From Nitrospiria bacterium (GTDB lineage Bacteria > Nitrospirota > Nitrospiria > JACQBZ01), in assembly GCA_035498035.1 (NCBI GenBank), contig DATKAN010000023.1, positions 1-64,000 on the forward strand: 64,000 bases of DNA, written 5' to 3'. Within the stretch, counting starts at the first letter, position 1; every line of letters begins with the position of its first letter. The notes beneath the pieces are model-generated. The model ran no database searches. It was given only the letters and a program-made list of their open reading frames with translations, and was not told where the DNA came from. The position numbers were made by a program, and so were the translations under genes. This document shows, piece by piece, positions 1 through 8,822 of this stretch.

Positions 1-1
1 C

Positions 2-829
2 ACCGGAATCGGCCCGGGCACCACCACGATCACGGCCACCTCCGGCAGCATTAACGGGAGCACCACGCTTACCGTTGCGGGTGTTCCTCCTCTTGATCTG
101 ATTATGACGAATATTGCCCCCAATGCGTCGACCGCCAATCAAGGCGGGGCGCTGTCGGTGAGCGATACGGTGAGCAATTCAGGGGTGGTTTCAAGCGGGG
201 TTTTTCGGATCGCCTATCATCTTTCGACCGACCCCGTCTACGGGAACGGGGACGATATTGTGATCTCCACGATTCGTGTTGTGACATCGCTCGGCGCGGG
301 GGCCTCGAATACCGCGACGACCAGTCTTGCGATTCCCTCCAATGCGCCGGGCGGCACCTATTATCTATGCGCGAAGGCCGATTCACTGAATCAAGTGAAC
401 GAAGGAGGAAATGAAGGGAACAACACGCTATGCAGCGTCGCTACGGTCACGCTGCCGAAGGCGGATCTGGTCGTCAGCGCCCTATCTGCCACGCCGACGA
501 CGGTCAAGGCGGGAAGAACCATTACCGTTTCCAATTCGATCAAGAACCAAGGCGGCACGAAAGCCGGCTTGTCCGTCGTGGCGTTTCATCTTTCGGGCGA
601 CACGGCTTATGGGGGCGGGGATGACATTGCCTCGACCACGACGCGGACGATTGCCTCGCTGGCGATCAATGCCACGAGCGCCGCATCGACCGTGGTGAGG
701 GTTCCCGCGGCGACGCCTCCGGGGATCTATTATGTGTGTATTCAGGCGGACAAGAATAACACCGTGGCCGAGTCGGATGAAACCAACAACACGCGGTGTA
801 CCGCCACGACGATCACGGTGACGCCGTGA
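2..829 (+). CDS. C-terminal part of a CARDB/Ig-like repeat surface protein (5' truncated by window)
   Basis: The reading frame is open from base 2, so the gene starts before the window. The first ~30 residues look like the end of a bacterial Ig-like (BID/Big_2) domain, ending in the typical STTLTVAG strand. Two tandem CARDB-type domains of ~115 residues follow. Both carry the pattern 'V..G....V...V.N.G......F.V.FYLS.D..Y..GDD' and end in 'AD....V.E..E.NNT.C', which is diagnostic of the family. CARDB domains are extracellular beta-sandwich adhesion modules, so this is probably the tail of a long secreted or surface protein. The frame stops at a TGA with no membrane anchor or sorting signal visible at the C-terminus. 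Domain identity is from pattern recognition; what the protein binds is unknown. Confidence 0.8.
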   Translation, partial: TGIGPGTTTITATSGSINGSTTLTVAGVPPLDLIMTNIAPNASTANQGGALSVSDTVSNSGVVSSGVFRIAYHLSTDPVYGNGDDIVISTIRVVTSLGAGASNTATTSLAIPSNAPGGTYYLCAKADSLNQVNEGGNEGNNTLCSVATVTLPKADLVVSALSATPTTVKAGRTITVSNSIKNQGGTKAGLSVVAFHLSGDTAYGGGDDIASTTTRTIASLAINATSAASTVVRVPAATPPGIYYVCIQADKNNTVAESDETNNTRCTATTITVTP

Positions 830-1050
830 CCGGAGGATGACTATATATAATGATAAAGGCCGTACCCCGGGCATCCGGCGGGCGGCTTGCGATAAAAATT
901 GAACCGGACTCGGGGCTCGGCCGCTCAGTTTTCCGAACAGGCCCTACGGAGAATTGACCCTGTGGAGGGCTGCGGCCGATGCCCCGTCCGGTTCCATATC
1001 CTTGCCGTGCGGAGTCGTCCCGTGCCTGGCGATACAATTGGACTTTGCTC

Positions 1051-1079
1051 TTGCTTTTTATAAAACAGTGTGATATAAA
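1051..1079 (+). promoter_or_regulatory. Predicted sigma70 promoter of the rimP-nusA-infB operon
   Basis: TTGCTT (1051-1056) and TATAAA (1074-1079) are separated by 17 bases. This lies in an AT-rich patch of otherwise GC-rich sequence and just ahead of the rimP leader hairpin, so transcription would start near 1086. An overlapping alternative is TTGGAC at 1038 with TATAAA at 1059 (15-base spacer). The rest of the 830-1136 gap shows no gene. Confidence 0.6.
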
Positions 1080-1089
1080 ATAAAAGTCT

Positions 1090-1118
1090 AAAGTGGGTGC
1101 GGTTCCGCCCACTTTTTT
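1090..1118 (+). promoter_or_regulatory. rimP leader hairpin (attenuator-like)
   Basis: AAAGTGGG (1090-1097) pairs with CCCACTTT (1107-1114), with a partly paired GC-rich interior and an immediate run of T. This is an intrinsic-terminator shape sitting between the predicted transcription start and the rimP start codon. A similar GTGGG...CCCAC hairpin followed by U's precedes rimP in many bacteria. The position inside the leader, rather than after the upstream gene, points to attenuation of the nusA operon, probably through NusA itself. That regulatory role is inference. Confidence 0.6.
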
Positions 1119-1136
1119 CATTTGGCGCGATAGGCG

Positions 1137-1607
1137 ATGGCCCAGGATACTCAAACGATCATCGAGCGAATCCGGGAGGTTGTGGTTCCCATCCTGAGTT
1201 CCATGGGTCTGGAACTCGTCGATCTTGAGCTGTCCGGCCACGGGCACCGGGGCCATCTGCGGATTTACATCGACAAGCCCGGCGGCGTGAATGTCGACGA
1301 CTGCGAGCAGGTGAGCCGCTACGTCGGCCATGCGCTGGACGCGGCCGATCCCATTCCCAACGCCTATCTTCTGGAAGTGTCCTCGCCGGGGCTGGACCGG
1401 CCGTTGCGAAAGGCCGAGGACTACCGGCAGTCCGTGGGAAAGCTGGTCCGGCTCAAGCTGACACAGCCGCGGGACGGGGCGTGGGTCGTCATCGGCCGCT
1501 TGAAGGGTCTTCTGGATGAACGCGTCGAGGTTCAGCCCGAAGAGGGGGAACCCATCCAGGTCAGCCTGGCGGATATCGCCCAGGCGCGGCTTGAAGTGGA
1601 GTGGTGA
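1137..1607 (+). CDS. rimP: Ribosome maturation factor RimP
   Basis: RimP assists assembly of the 30S ribosomal subunit in the cytoplasm. The 156-residue protein has the family's usual length. It shows the N-terminal alpha/beta domain with the signature 'DCEQVSRYVGHALD' and 'LEVSSPGLDRPLRK', then the C-terminal SH3-like barrel ending 'VSLADIAQARLEVEW'. The latter matches the usual '...I..ARLVPEF' ending. It is the first gene of the rimP-nusA-infB operon. The ATG is preceded only by a weak AGG-like site, but no other start fits the family. A 217-base gap filled largely by a palindromic repeat separates it from nusA, which is unusual because these genes are normally almost adjacent. Confidence 0.95.
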   Translation: MAQDTQTIIERIREVVVPILSSMGLELVDLELSGHGHRGHLRIYIDKPGGVNVDDCEQVSRYVGHALDAADPIPNAYLLEVSSPGLDRPLRKAEDYRQSVGKLVRLKLTQPRDGAWVVIGRLKGLLDERVEVQPEEGEPIQVSLADIAQARLEVEW

Positions 1608-1670
1608 AGAAAAAGGAAGAAATGCGTACGGAATTACTGATAATAATACAAGCTATCTTAATCATTTTTT

Positions 1671-1778
1671 GCCGGCGGGTCCTGTCCTTCGGCAGCCCCA
1701 CCGTGCTCGCCACCCCGCCCGGTGTAGGGACCCCGGCTGCGCTCGGTGGGGCGCCCCGCCTGCGGCCACCCGCTGGGC
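1671..1778. repeat. Palindromic repeat family A, copy 1
   Basis: This is an imperfect nested palindrome between rimP and nusA. The outer arms are GCGGGT (1675-1680) and ACCCGC (1768-1773). The inner arms are CCCCACCG (1696-1703) and CGGTGGGG (1744-1751), around a ~40-base loop. The linkers CCTGTCCTTCGGCAG and CGCCCCGCCTGCGGCC are almost identical to those in a second copy at 17759-17894, whereas the stems differ but still pair. Confidence 0.75.
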
Positions 1779-1824
1779 ATCACACTAATATCGTCGTTTG
1801 TCGTAATAACGGAGGAAGATTTTC

Positions 1825-3279
1825 ATGAATCGTGAATTATTGGCCGTGATCGAGCAGATCGGCCGGGAAAAGGGCATCGACAGCCAGAAGATCGCGAGCG
1901 CCGTCGAGATGGCGGTCCAGACCGCCGCGAAGAAACGCTACGGCGCCAACGAAAACGTCCAGGTGCGGCTCGACCGTCAGACCGGGGAGATCGAGGTAGT
2001 CTCGCTCCGGAAGGTCGTCGAGACGGTCGAGAATCCCAAGGCGGAAGTCTCCCTGGAGGAGGCCAAGAACGTGGATGCCGGCGCCGAATTAGGCGACGAG
2101 ATCGGCCTGTTGCTCGAGACGGGCGACTTCGGCCGCATCGCCGCGCAGACGGCCAAGCAGATCATCTTCCAGCGGGTCCGCGAGGCGGAGTGGGAGGCGG
2201 TTTACAAGGAGTACGCCGGACGCCAGGGGGAAATGGTCAACGGCATCGTCCTGGGGCACGAGCGGCGGAATTACATCGTCGAGGTGGGCAAGACCGAGGC
2301 GCTGCTGCCGGTCTCGGAGCAGGCCCCGCGCGAAAATTACCGTCGCGGCGACCGGATCCGGGCGCTGCTGCTGGAGGTCAAGAAATCCGCCAAGGGGCCG
2401 CAGATCATCCTGTCCCGGACTCATCCGAATTTCGTCTCGGAGCTGTTCAAACTGGAAGTGCCCGAGGTGGCCGAGAAGATCGTCGAGATCAAGGGCATCG
2501 TGCGCGAGCCCGGGGACCGGACCAAGATCGCGGTCCATTCCAAGGATCAGGCCGTCGACCCGGTGGGGGCCTGCGTGGGGGTCAAGGGGTCCCGCGTTCA
2601 GGCCGTGGTGCGCGAGCTCCGCGGCGAAAAGATCGACATCATCGCGTGGAACGCGGACCCCCGCGTCTTCATCGGGGAGGCGCTGAACCCGGCCGCCGTG
2701 GAGAAGGTCGGGACCGACGAGGAGAAGAAGACCGCGCTCGTCGTGGTCTCGGACCACCAGCTCTCCCTGGCGATCGGGAAGAACGGCCAGAATGTCCGCC
2801 TGGCGGCCAAGCTGACGGGCTGGAAGATTGACATTATGGGCGAGAGCGAGTATGAAAAGGAGCGGGCCCAGGAGCGCGCCGAGGAGATTGAGGAGGCGAT
2901 CGCTCAAGAGCACCGGGCGCAGGCCGAGGCCGAGGCCCGGCAGAAGGCGCGGGATGCCGAATGGGCCGCGGCCGCCGGTCTCCCGGCGGCGGGATCCGAG
3001 GGCGGGAAAAAAGAAGAAGGGCTGACCGACCTTCCGGGCATCGGAAAAAAATTGTTGGAGGCCTTGACGGCGGGCGGGTTTGATTCGATCGAGAAGATCG
3101 CCGCGGCGACGAAGGAACAATTGATGGAGGTTCCGAAGATCGGAGAGAAGACCGCCGAGCGGATTCTCTCCGCGGCCCAGGGGCATCTCCAGGGCCAGGA
3201 AAAGAAGGCCGATTCCGCTCCGTCTGCGGGCGAGGCGGAGCAACCCGTGGAGGAGGAGACGGCGAAACCGTCCGAATAA
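1825..3279 (+). CDS. nusA: Transcription termination/antitermination factor NusA
   Basis: NusA binds RNA polymerase and nascent RNA and modulates pausing, termination and antitermination. At 484 residues it has the NusA N-terminal domain (about 1-125, beginning MNRELLAVIEQIGREKGID), an S1 domain (about 132-200), KH1/KH2 (about 225-345, with 'GSRVQAVVRELRGEKID' and the GKNGQNVRLAAKLTGW signature), and a charged coiled linker. A single helix-hairpin-helix-like domain follows at about 400-455 ('LTDLPGIGKKLLEAL', 'VPKIGEKTAERIL'). The C-terminal acidic repeats of E. coli NusA are absent and the HhH pair replaces them, as in several other phyla. A good GGAGG-type site lies ahead of the ATG. Confidence 0.97.
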   Translation: MNRELLAVIEQIGREKGIDSQKIASAVEMAVQTAAKKRYGANENVQVRLDRQTGEIEVVSLRKVVETVENPKAEVSLEEAKNVDAGAELGDEIGLLLETGDFGRIAAQTAKQIIFQRVREAEWEAVYKEYAGRQGEMVNGIVLGHERRNYIVEVGKTEALLPVSEQAPRENYRRGDRIRALLLEVKKSAKGPQIILSRTHPNFVSELFKLEVPEVAEKIVEIKGIVREPGDRTKIAVHSKDQAVDPVGACVGVKGSRVQAVVRELRGEKIDIIAWNADPRVFIGEALNPAAVEKVGTDEEKKTALVVVSDHQLSLAIGKNGQNVRLAAKLTGWKIDIMGESEYEKERAQERAEEIEEAIAQEHRAQAEAEARQKARDAEWAAAAGLPAAGSEGGKKEEGLTDLPGIGKKLLEALTAGGFDSIEKIAAATKEQLMEVPKIGEKTAERILSAAQGHLQGQEKKADSAPSAGEAEQPVEEETAKPSE

Positions 3280-3336
3280 CCCGACCGGGCCGCTGCGGCT
3301 GCGCGGATCAAACCGGCGGGCACAACCAGGAAAAAT

Positions 3337-5922
3337 ATGAAAGTATCCGATCTCTCTAAAAAGATAAAAGTCACGACGAAGGATTTATTGGCCGAGTTGA
3401 AAGCCCTCGGCAGCCGGGCCTCCAGCCTCTCCGCGACGGTGGAAGAGTCGGCCGTCAAAAAAATTCTCGAAAAATACAAAAAGGCGGCACCGGCGGCCAA
3501 GCCGGCCAAGAAAGGGGCCGAGGCCCCGGTCAAGACCAATGCCCAGAAGCCCGCGGCGGCCGGGAAATCGGCCAAGGCGGCCGCCCCGTCCCAAAAAACG
3601 GCGAAGCCGGCGGTCAAAACCGTCAAGCTCAAGAAAGCGGAGCCGGTCCTTCCGCCCGAGCCTGAAAAAAAGACGCGGATCCTCATCAAGAAGAAAGCGG
3701 AGCCGGTGGCGGAGCCCGTCGCGGCCGTTTCGGCCCCCCATGCGCCGTCGGCACCGTCGGATCTGCAGGGCGTATCCGCACCCCCGACCGCGGGGGTTCC
3801 ACCGGCCGAGCCGTCGGTCCAGGCGGCTTCCCTATCCGAAGCGGCCCCTCCGCCCGTCGCGGAAGGAACCCCTCCCGGGGGTCCGGCCACTCCGTCGCCC
3901 GCGGGCCCCGCCTCCGTGGCCGCCCCGGTCAAGCACAAGCTCCTCAAGACCGACCTCTTTGAGTTGGCCAAGCAGGAGCTGTCCGATCGCTTGAAGCAAC
4001 GCGGCAAGAAGGTCCGGAAGGCGAAGAAGGGCCGGGAGAATCCCCTTGAAGAGTATCAGGTCGAACTGAGCAGTTGGCGGGATATCCGTCCGTCGACGCA
4101 TCGCGAGGACCGGCATAAGAGATCGTCGGCGCCGGCCGGCGTCGTCGAGATCACCAAGCCGCGCAAGAAGATCATCAAGCTCTCCGAGGGGCTTACGGTG
4201 AAGGAGTTCGCCGAGTTGATCGGACAGAAATCGACGGAAGTGATCCGCAAGCTCATGGAAATGGGGACGATGGCGGCCATCAATCAGCCGATGGATCTTT
4301 CGGCCGGCGTCCTGATCGCCGAAAGCCACGGCTTGAAGGCCGAGGTCGTCCACGGACAGACGGAGGAGGACATGTTGTCGGAAGAGGAAGCCCCGGCGGA
4401 GGGCGATCTGCGGCCGCGTCCTCCGGTCGTCACGATCATGGGTCACGTCGACCACGGGAAAACCTCCCTTCTGGATGCGATACGGTCCACCAAGGTCGCG
4501 GCCGGCGAGGCGGGCGGGATCACCCAGCACATCGGCGCCTACACCGTCAAGGTGGGGGACCGGACCGTGACCTTCCTCGACACCCCGGGCCACGAGGCCT
4601 TCACCGCGATGCGGGCGCGTGGGGCCAAGGTGACCGACATCGTGGTGCTGGTCGTGGCGGCCGACGACGGGGTCATGCCCCAGACGATCGAGGCGATCAA
4701 CCACGCCCGCGCGGCGAATGTCCCGATCATCGTGGCGATCAACAAGATCGACAAGCCCGAGGCGAATCCGGAGCGGGTGAAAAACGCCCTGGCCGAGCAC
4801 AACCTTTTGTCGGAGGCCTGGGGCGGACAGTCCATCTTTGTGGAGGTGTCGGCCAAGAAACGGCTGAACCTGGAAAGCCTGCTTGAGATGATCCTGCTCC
4901 AGGCGGACGTGCTGGAGCTCAAGGCCGATCCGGGCCGTCTGGCCAAGGGGATCGTCATCGAGGCCAAGATGGACCGGGGGCGCGGGCCGGTGGCCACGGT
5001 CCTGGTCCAGTCGGGGACGCTGAACGTGGGGGACGCCTTTGTCACCGGGAGCTTCTACGGGCGCGTCCGGGCCCTGATCAACGATGTCGGGAAGAAGGTC
5101 GATTCGGCCGGGCCTTCGCAACCGGTGGAGGTGATCGGCCTGCCGGGCGTGCCGCAGGCCGGGGATTCGTTCGCGGCGGTCCGGGAAGAGCGCGTCGCCC
5201 GGGAGATCGCCGCCAACCGCATGCAGAAGGAACGGACGGCCAAGCTCGCGCAGCAGCGCCGCGTCACCCTGGAAGACCTTTACAGCCAGATCAAGGAAGG
5301 CACGGTCAAGGAACTGAACCTGATCTTGAAGACGGACGTTCAAGGCTCCGCGGAAGCCTTGTTGGAGTCCTTGAACAAGCTGAGCACGCCGGCCGTGAAG
5401 CTCAATGTCATCCACACCGGCGCGGGCGGGATCACCGAGACGGACGTCCTGCTGGCCAGCGCGTCCAACGCGATCGTGATCGGGTTCAATGTGCGGCCGG
5501 AATCCAAGGCGGCCGCCCTGGCGGAGCGCGAGAAGGTGGATGTTCGCACCTACGACATCATTTATAATGCGATCGGCGATATCCGGGCGGCGATGGAGGG
5601 ACTGCTGGAGCCGACCCTCAAGGAGCGGGTGACGGGGCGCTGCGAAGTGCGTCAGGTCTTCAACATCTCGAAAGTGGGGACGATCGCCGGGGCCTACGTC
5701 ACCGAGGGAATGATCGCGAGGGCCGGCTCGGGCGTCCGTCTTCTGCGCGACAGCGTGGTGGTCTACACGGGCAAACTCTCCTCCCTGAAACGCTTCAAGG
5801 ACGATGTGCGGGAGGTCCAGGCCGGCTACGAATGCGGGATCGGCATCGAGAATTACAATGATCTCAAGGTAGGGGACGTGATCGAGGCCTTTGTGGTCGA
5901 TAAAATCGCCGCCAAACTCTGA
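3337..5922 (+). CDS. infB: Translation initiation factor IF-2
   Basis: IF-2 is the GTPase that places initiator fMet-tRNA on the 30S subunit. The 861-residue protein starts with an IF2_N segment ('[20 protein letters not shown]'), followed by a long Ala/Pro/Lys-rich linker (about 45-215) of biased composition. A second IF2_N domain follows ('[18 protein letters not shown]'), then the G domain near residue 365. The G domain has G1 GHVDHGKT, the DTPGHEAF switch, NKID and SAKK motifs. Domains II-IV complete the C-terminus. The start codon follows an AGGAAAA site. It sits 57 bases after nusA and clearly belongs to the same transcript. Confidence 0.97.
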   Translation: MKVSDLSKKIKVTTKDLLAELKALGSRASSLSATVEESAVKKILEKYKKAAPAAKPAKKGAEAPVKTNAQKPAAAGKSAKAAAPSQKTAKPAVKTVKLKKAEPVLPPEPEKKTRILIKKKAEPVAEPVAAVSAPHAPSAPSDLQGVSAPPTAGVPPAEPSVQAASLSEAAPPPVAEGTPPGGPATPSPAGPASVAAPVKHKLLKTDLFELAKQELSDRLKQRGKKVRKAKKGRENPLEEYQVELSSWRDIRPSTHREDRHKRSSAPAGVVEITKPRKKIIKLSEGLTVKEFAELIGQKSTEVIRKLMEMGTMAAINQPMDLSAGVLIAESHGLKAEVVHGQTEEDMLSEEEAPAEGDLRPRPPVVTIMGHVDHGKTSLLDAIRSTKVAAGEAGGITQHIGAYTVKVGDRTVTFLDTPGHEAFTAMRARGAKVTDIVVLVVAADDGVMPQTIEAINHARAANVPIIVAINKIDKPEANPERVKNALAEHNLLSEAWGGQSIFVEVSAKKRLNLESLLEMILLQADVLELKADPGRLAKGIVIEAKMDRGRGPVATVLVQSGTLNVGDAFVTGSFYGRVRALINDVGKKVDSAGPSQPVEVIGLPGVPQAGDSFAAVREERVAREIAANRMQKERTAKLAQQRRVTLEDLYSQIKEGTVKELNLILKTDVQGSAEALLESLNKLSTPAVKLNVIHTGAGGITETDVLLASASNAIVIGFNVRPESKAAALAEREKVDVRTYDIIYNAIGDIRAAMEGLLEPTLKERVTGRCEVRQVFNISKVGTIAGAYVTEGMIARAGSGVRLLRDSVVVYTGKLSSLKRFKDDVREVQAGYECGIGIENYNDLKVGDVIEAFVVDKIAAKL

Positions 5923-5939
5923 CCTCATCCGCATATCAC

Positions 5940-6221
5940 ATGATCGTCGGGGTCTGCACCATCGAGTTGTTTCTTCCGGACAACGGCTCGCTCAAAGACA
6001 AACGACAGGTTCTCAAGAGCCTCAAGGACCGTGTGAGACAACGCTTCAACGTCTCGATCGCCGAGGTGGGCGATCAGGATCTCTGGCAAAAGACGGTGAT
6101 CGGGGTGGCCTGCGTGGGCAACCGGAAGGATTTTGTCAACGAGGTATTGGACAAGGTGATCGGGGCGATCCGCGGGACGCCCCGGGTGGACATCATCAAC
6201 ACCCATTTGGAACTGCTGTGA
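5940..6221 (+). CDS. DUF503 family protein (YlxP-like)
   Basis: This is a 93-residue protein of the DUF503/YlxP family, which is regularly found between infB and rbfA. The recognisable pattern is 'IGVCTIELFLPDNGSLKDKRQVLKSLKDRVR.RFNVSIAEVG.QDLWQ...IGVACVGNR'. The family has a small ferredoxin-like alpha/beta fold. Its molecular role is not established, although the conserved location suggests ribosome maturation or translation. No Shine-Dalgarno sequence is evident in the 17 bases after infB, so translation is probably coupled to it. Confidence 0.9.
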   Translation: MIVGVCTIELFLPDNGSLKDKRQVLKSLKDRVRQRFNVSIAEVGDQDLWQKTVIGVACVGNRKDFVNEVLDKVIGAIRGTPRVDIINTHLELL

Positions 6222-6233
6222 ACCGATGACGGG

Positions 6234-6593
6234 ATGATGGCCGCCATGGTCGAATACAAACGCTCGGAACGGGTCGGGGATCAGATCCGGATGGAGATCG
6301 CGGACATCCTGATGACCAAGGTCAAGGACCCCCGCGTCGGATTCGTCACCGTCACGTCGGTGGAGGTGTCGGAGGATCTGCGGAACGCCAAGGTCTTTAT
6401 CAGCGTCCTGGGCCCGGATGCCGCCCGGAGTTTCCAGGGCCTGGAAAAGGCCCGGTCGTTTATCCGCAGCGAGTTGGGTCGAAGGCTGAAGCTCCGCTTC
6501 GTTCCGGAACTGAGTTTTCATGAAGACCATACGGCGGAAGAGGCCGCGAAGATTTTCAAGCTGATGGAAAAGGTGAAAGAGTCCCCTTCATGA
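6234..6593 (+). CDS. rbfA: Ribosome-binding factor RbfA
   Basis: RbfA is a KH-fold factor needed for late 16S rRNA processing and 30S maturation. The 119-residue protein has the family hallmarks 'YKRSERVGDQIRMEIADIL', 'KVKDPRVGFVTVTSVEVSEDLRNAKVFISVLG' and 'LRFVPELSFHEDHT', and the usual length. ATG codons at 6234, 6237 and 6246 are all possible starts. None has a strong ribosome-binding site, and the third (MVEYKRSERV) gives the most typical N-terminus. It overlaps the next gene by four bases (ATGA), indicating translational coupling. Confidence 0.95.
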   Translation: MMAAMVEYKRSERVGDQIRMEIADILMTKVKDPRVGFVTVTSVEVSEDLRNAKVFISVLGPDAARSFQGLEKARSFIRSELGRRLKLRFVPELSFHEDHTAEEAAKIFKLMEKVKESPS

Positions 6594-7669
6594 AAAGCCG
6601 TCCCGCGACCCCTAAAAAGATGTCGGCCCGGACGGCCCAACGGGCCGGTTCGCGAACCCTCTCGGCGGAGAAGGAAAAGCCGGGCGGCGGTCGGCGGATT
6701 GATCGATCCGCGATCATCGTCACTCACGGCCCGTTCTGCCTGGATGGAATCACCTCCGCGGTCTGCATCGGACGCTTCTACGGGGAGCCAAGGGCGAGGC
6801 CGGTCTTCACCCATCCCTCCGAGGTGGATCGGGTGATCGAAGAGGTGACGCGGAATTCGAAAGAGCCCCAGGACCTGTGGATTGCGGATATAACCTGGAA
6901 GAAGCCGAAGACCGAGGCGCTTTTCAAAGACCTCATCCGCCGGGGGTGGAGGGTTTTCTGGATCGACCACCACTCGATCGCGGTCGAGAAAGAAGAACGG
7001 GAGATTCAGGCCCTCGGGCTGACCGGCTGGGTCGCCAGCCGTCGGTTCTCGGCCGCCCGGCTATTGTATGACTATCTGATCTCGGCGGAGGATCTTCTGG
7101 GTCCGGCCCCCGCGGAGTTGAAGCGCTTCGAACCGGTGGTCCTCCTGGCGGATGATAACGACCGTTGGCTGCACCGGCGCCGGGGCTCCCGCGAACTGGC
7201 GTTGACGGTGGCCGCCCTGGGAGGGACGGCCGCCTACCGGGAACTCCTCCGCACCAATGGAGATCTCCGGTATTCCCCCCGGATGGAGGAGGCCTATCGC
7301 CGCGCCAGCCGGGAATTGGCCGCCAGCGTCGCCCTGGCGAACCGGACCCGCCTGGAAAGAACCCTGGAAAACGGTGTGAGGATCGTGGCCGTGATTTGCA
7401 ACGGCTACACCAGCGAGGTGGCCGACAGCCTTCGTCAGAGCGTGGCGCCCGGCGGGGATCGGGAGGAGCCGGCCTCGATATTCCTGTTATATAATCTGGA
7501 AGACCACCGGATCAGTCTCCGCAAGACCCCCGCCTGCGAGACCGATCTGGCGCGATTGGCCGGGCAGTTCGGCGGCGGAGGGCATCCGGCCGCGGCCGGT
7601 TTCGAGCTGGCGGAATCCCGGGATTATCTCCAGGGCTATCTGATCGACCGGTTGAAGCAGGCGTTATAG
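6590..7669 (+). CDS. DHH/DHHA1 family phosphoesterase (NrnA-like position)
   Basis: This gene holds the position normally taken by the nanoRNase NrnA in rbfA-truB operons. The 359-residue protein shows DHH motifs: 'THGPFCLDGITSA' (motif I region, about 45-58), 'IADITW', 'WIDHHSIA' (DHH), 'VLLADDNDRW', and a C-terminal DHHA1 domain ending 'AGQFGGGGHPAAAGFEL'. Motif I is not the usual HxxPDxDAxGS, so substrate choice may differ from oligoribonucleotides. The first ~35 residues are basic and low in complexity and are not part of the domain. Hydrolysis of short RNA or a cyclic-dinucleotide product such as pGpG or pApA is inferred from the family only. Confidence 0.8.
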   Translation: MKSRPATPKKMSARTAQRAGSRTLSAEKEKPGGGRRIDRSAIIVTHGPFCLDGITSAVCIGRFYGEPRARPVFTHPSEVDRVIEEVTRNSKEPQDLWIADITWKKPKTEALFKDLIRRGWRVFWIDHHSIAVEKEEREIQALGLTGWVASRRFSAARLLYDYLISAEDLLGPAPAELKRFEPVVLLADDNDRWLHRRRGSRELALTVAALGGTAAYRELLRTNGDLRYSPRMEEAYRRASRELAASVALANRTRLERTLENGVRIVAVICNGYTSEVADSLRQSVAPGGDREEPASIFLLYNLEDHRISLRKTPACETDLARLAGQFGGGGHPAAAGFELAESRDYLQGYLIDRLKQAL

Positions 7670-7726
7670 GACCCGGGCTGAGGGCCCTGAATTCATAATC
7701 AGGGTGACGCATTGTTGAAAAAAATA

Positions 7727-7768
7727 CAGCGCGGAGTTTACCTCCGCGCGGAGACAAGCTCCGCGCTG
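7727..7768. repeat. Palindromic element between the DHH gene and truB
   Basis: CAGCGCGGAG (7727-7736) is the exact inverse complement of CTCCGCGCTG (7759-7768), and between them lies a further self-complementary TCCGCGCGGA (7742-7751). The same short word is thus used four times, giving alternative cruciform pairings. It fills the 136-base gap and is not followed by a T tract, so it is a repeat element rather than a terminator. Confidence 0.6.
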
Positions 7769-7814
7769 TGAGAATCGAAATGTGTGATCGTATTTGTAGA
7801 ATCGGGTGCTGAGG

Positions 7815-8765
7815 ATGGACGGATTCTTGAACGTGAATAAGGAAGCGGGCTGGACCTCCCACGATGTCGTGGCCCGTCTTCGGTCCGTGCTGAAAATCCA
7901 GAAAATCGGGCATACCGGCACGCTGGACCCGGCGGCCACCGGCGTCCTCCCGATCTGCCTGGGAAAGGCCACCAAACTGGCCCGGTTTTTGACCGAGACC
8001 GACAAGGAATACCGCGCCGTGATGCGCCTCGGAGAGACGACGGACACCCAGGATGCCACCGGGAAGGTGCTTTCCCGCCGCGAGGCGGAAGGCCTGACGG
8101 AAGGTCGCGTCCGGGACGCCCTCGTTTCGTTTCACGGGGCGATCCGGCAGATCCCGCCGATGTATTCCGCCGTGAAAGTCGACGGACAGCCGCTGTACAA
8201 GGCGGCCCGGGCCGGCCGGGAGGTCGATCGCCCGCCGAGGACCGTCGTCATCCACCGCCTCGAGCTGTTGAAAATGGAAGGCGTCGACGTCACGATGGAG
8301 GTGGCCTGCTCCAAGGGCACCTACGTCCGGACCCTGTGCGCCGATATCGGCGAGCGGCTCGGCCCGGGGGCCCACCTCCGCCGGCTTGAACGCACGCGTT
8401 CGGGCCCTTTCCGGATCGAGGATGCCCTGACCCTTCCGGCGCTGGAAGCGGACGTGAAGGCGGGCCGGATCCGGGAGCGGATCCTGCCGGCCCACGCGGT
8501 CTTGAAGGATTTTCCCAGCATGAGCGTGACGGGCCACGGCGCCCGCTTGCTGATGCACGGCGCCCCGATCGGTCTAAAGGCGGTGGGACGGCTGCCAAAA
8601 GAATTCAAGACAGGACAGCCTGTTTTAGTGTATAATGCTTCCGGTGTTTTGATCGCCTTGGCGGAGGCCCTGGTGGGGTGGTCCGAAAACGCCGGGACGG
8701 AACGGGACCGCAAGGGAGATCTGTTCAAGCTGGATAAATTGTTGGTGCCGGTCGAGGATCCGTAA
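7815..8765 (+). CDS. truB: tRNA pseudouridine(55) synthase TruB
   Basis: TruB makes pseudouridine at position 55 of the tRNA T-loop. The protein has 'GFLNVNKEAGWTSHDVV' at its N-terminus, then 'KIGHTGTLDPAATGVLPICLGKATKL' containing the catalytic Asp of the GTLDP motif. 'YSAVKVDGQPLYKAAR' and 'KGTYVRTLCADIGERLG' follow, and the C-terminal region resembles a PUA domain. I chose ATG 7815 because it gives the typical MDGFLNVNK start. A GTG nine bases upstream (7806) is in frame and also possible, and neither has a strong ribosome-binding site. Confidence 0.95.
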   Translation: MDGFLNVNKEAGWTSHDVVARLRSVLKIQKIGHTGTLDPAATGVLPICLGKATKLARFLTETDKEYRAVMRLGETTDTQDATGKVLSRREAEGLTEGRVRDALVSFHGAIRQIPPMYSAVKVDGQPLYKAARAGREVDRPPRTVVIHRLELLKMEGVDVTMEVACSKGTYVRTLCADIGERLGPGAHLRRLERTRSGPFRIEDALTLPALEADVKAGRIRERILPAHAVLKDFPSMSVTGHGARLLMHGAPIGLKAVGRLPKEFKTGQPVLVYNASGVLIALAEALVGWSENAGTERDRKGDLFKLDKLLVPVEDP

Positions 8766-8822
8766 CGTTTGGAAGAGGAAGGGGTCGCGGGTTACCGATA
8801 AGATAAGAAAGGAGACAGGGTC

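Noticed and set aside
841-854. The 14-mer CTATATATAATGAT shared with 43814-43827
   Set aside because: It is AT-rich and short, with no similarity beyond it; a coincidence is likely.
1601-1828. 75-codon frame between rimP and nusA
   Set aside because: It runs through palindromic repeat A1, and overlaps rimP by seven bases. Its last bases overlap the nusA start, with no protein-like pattern.
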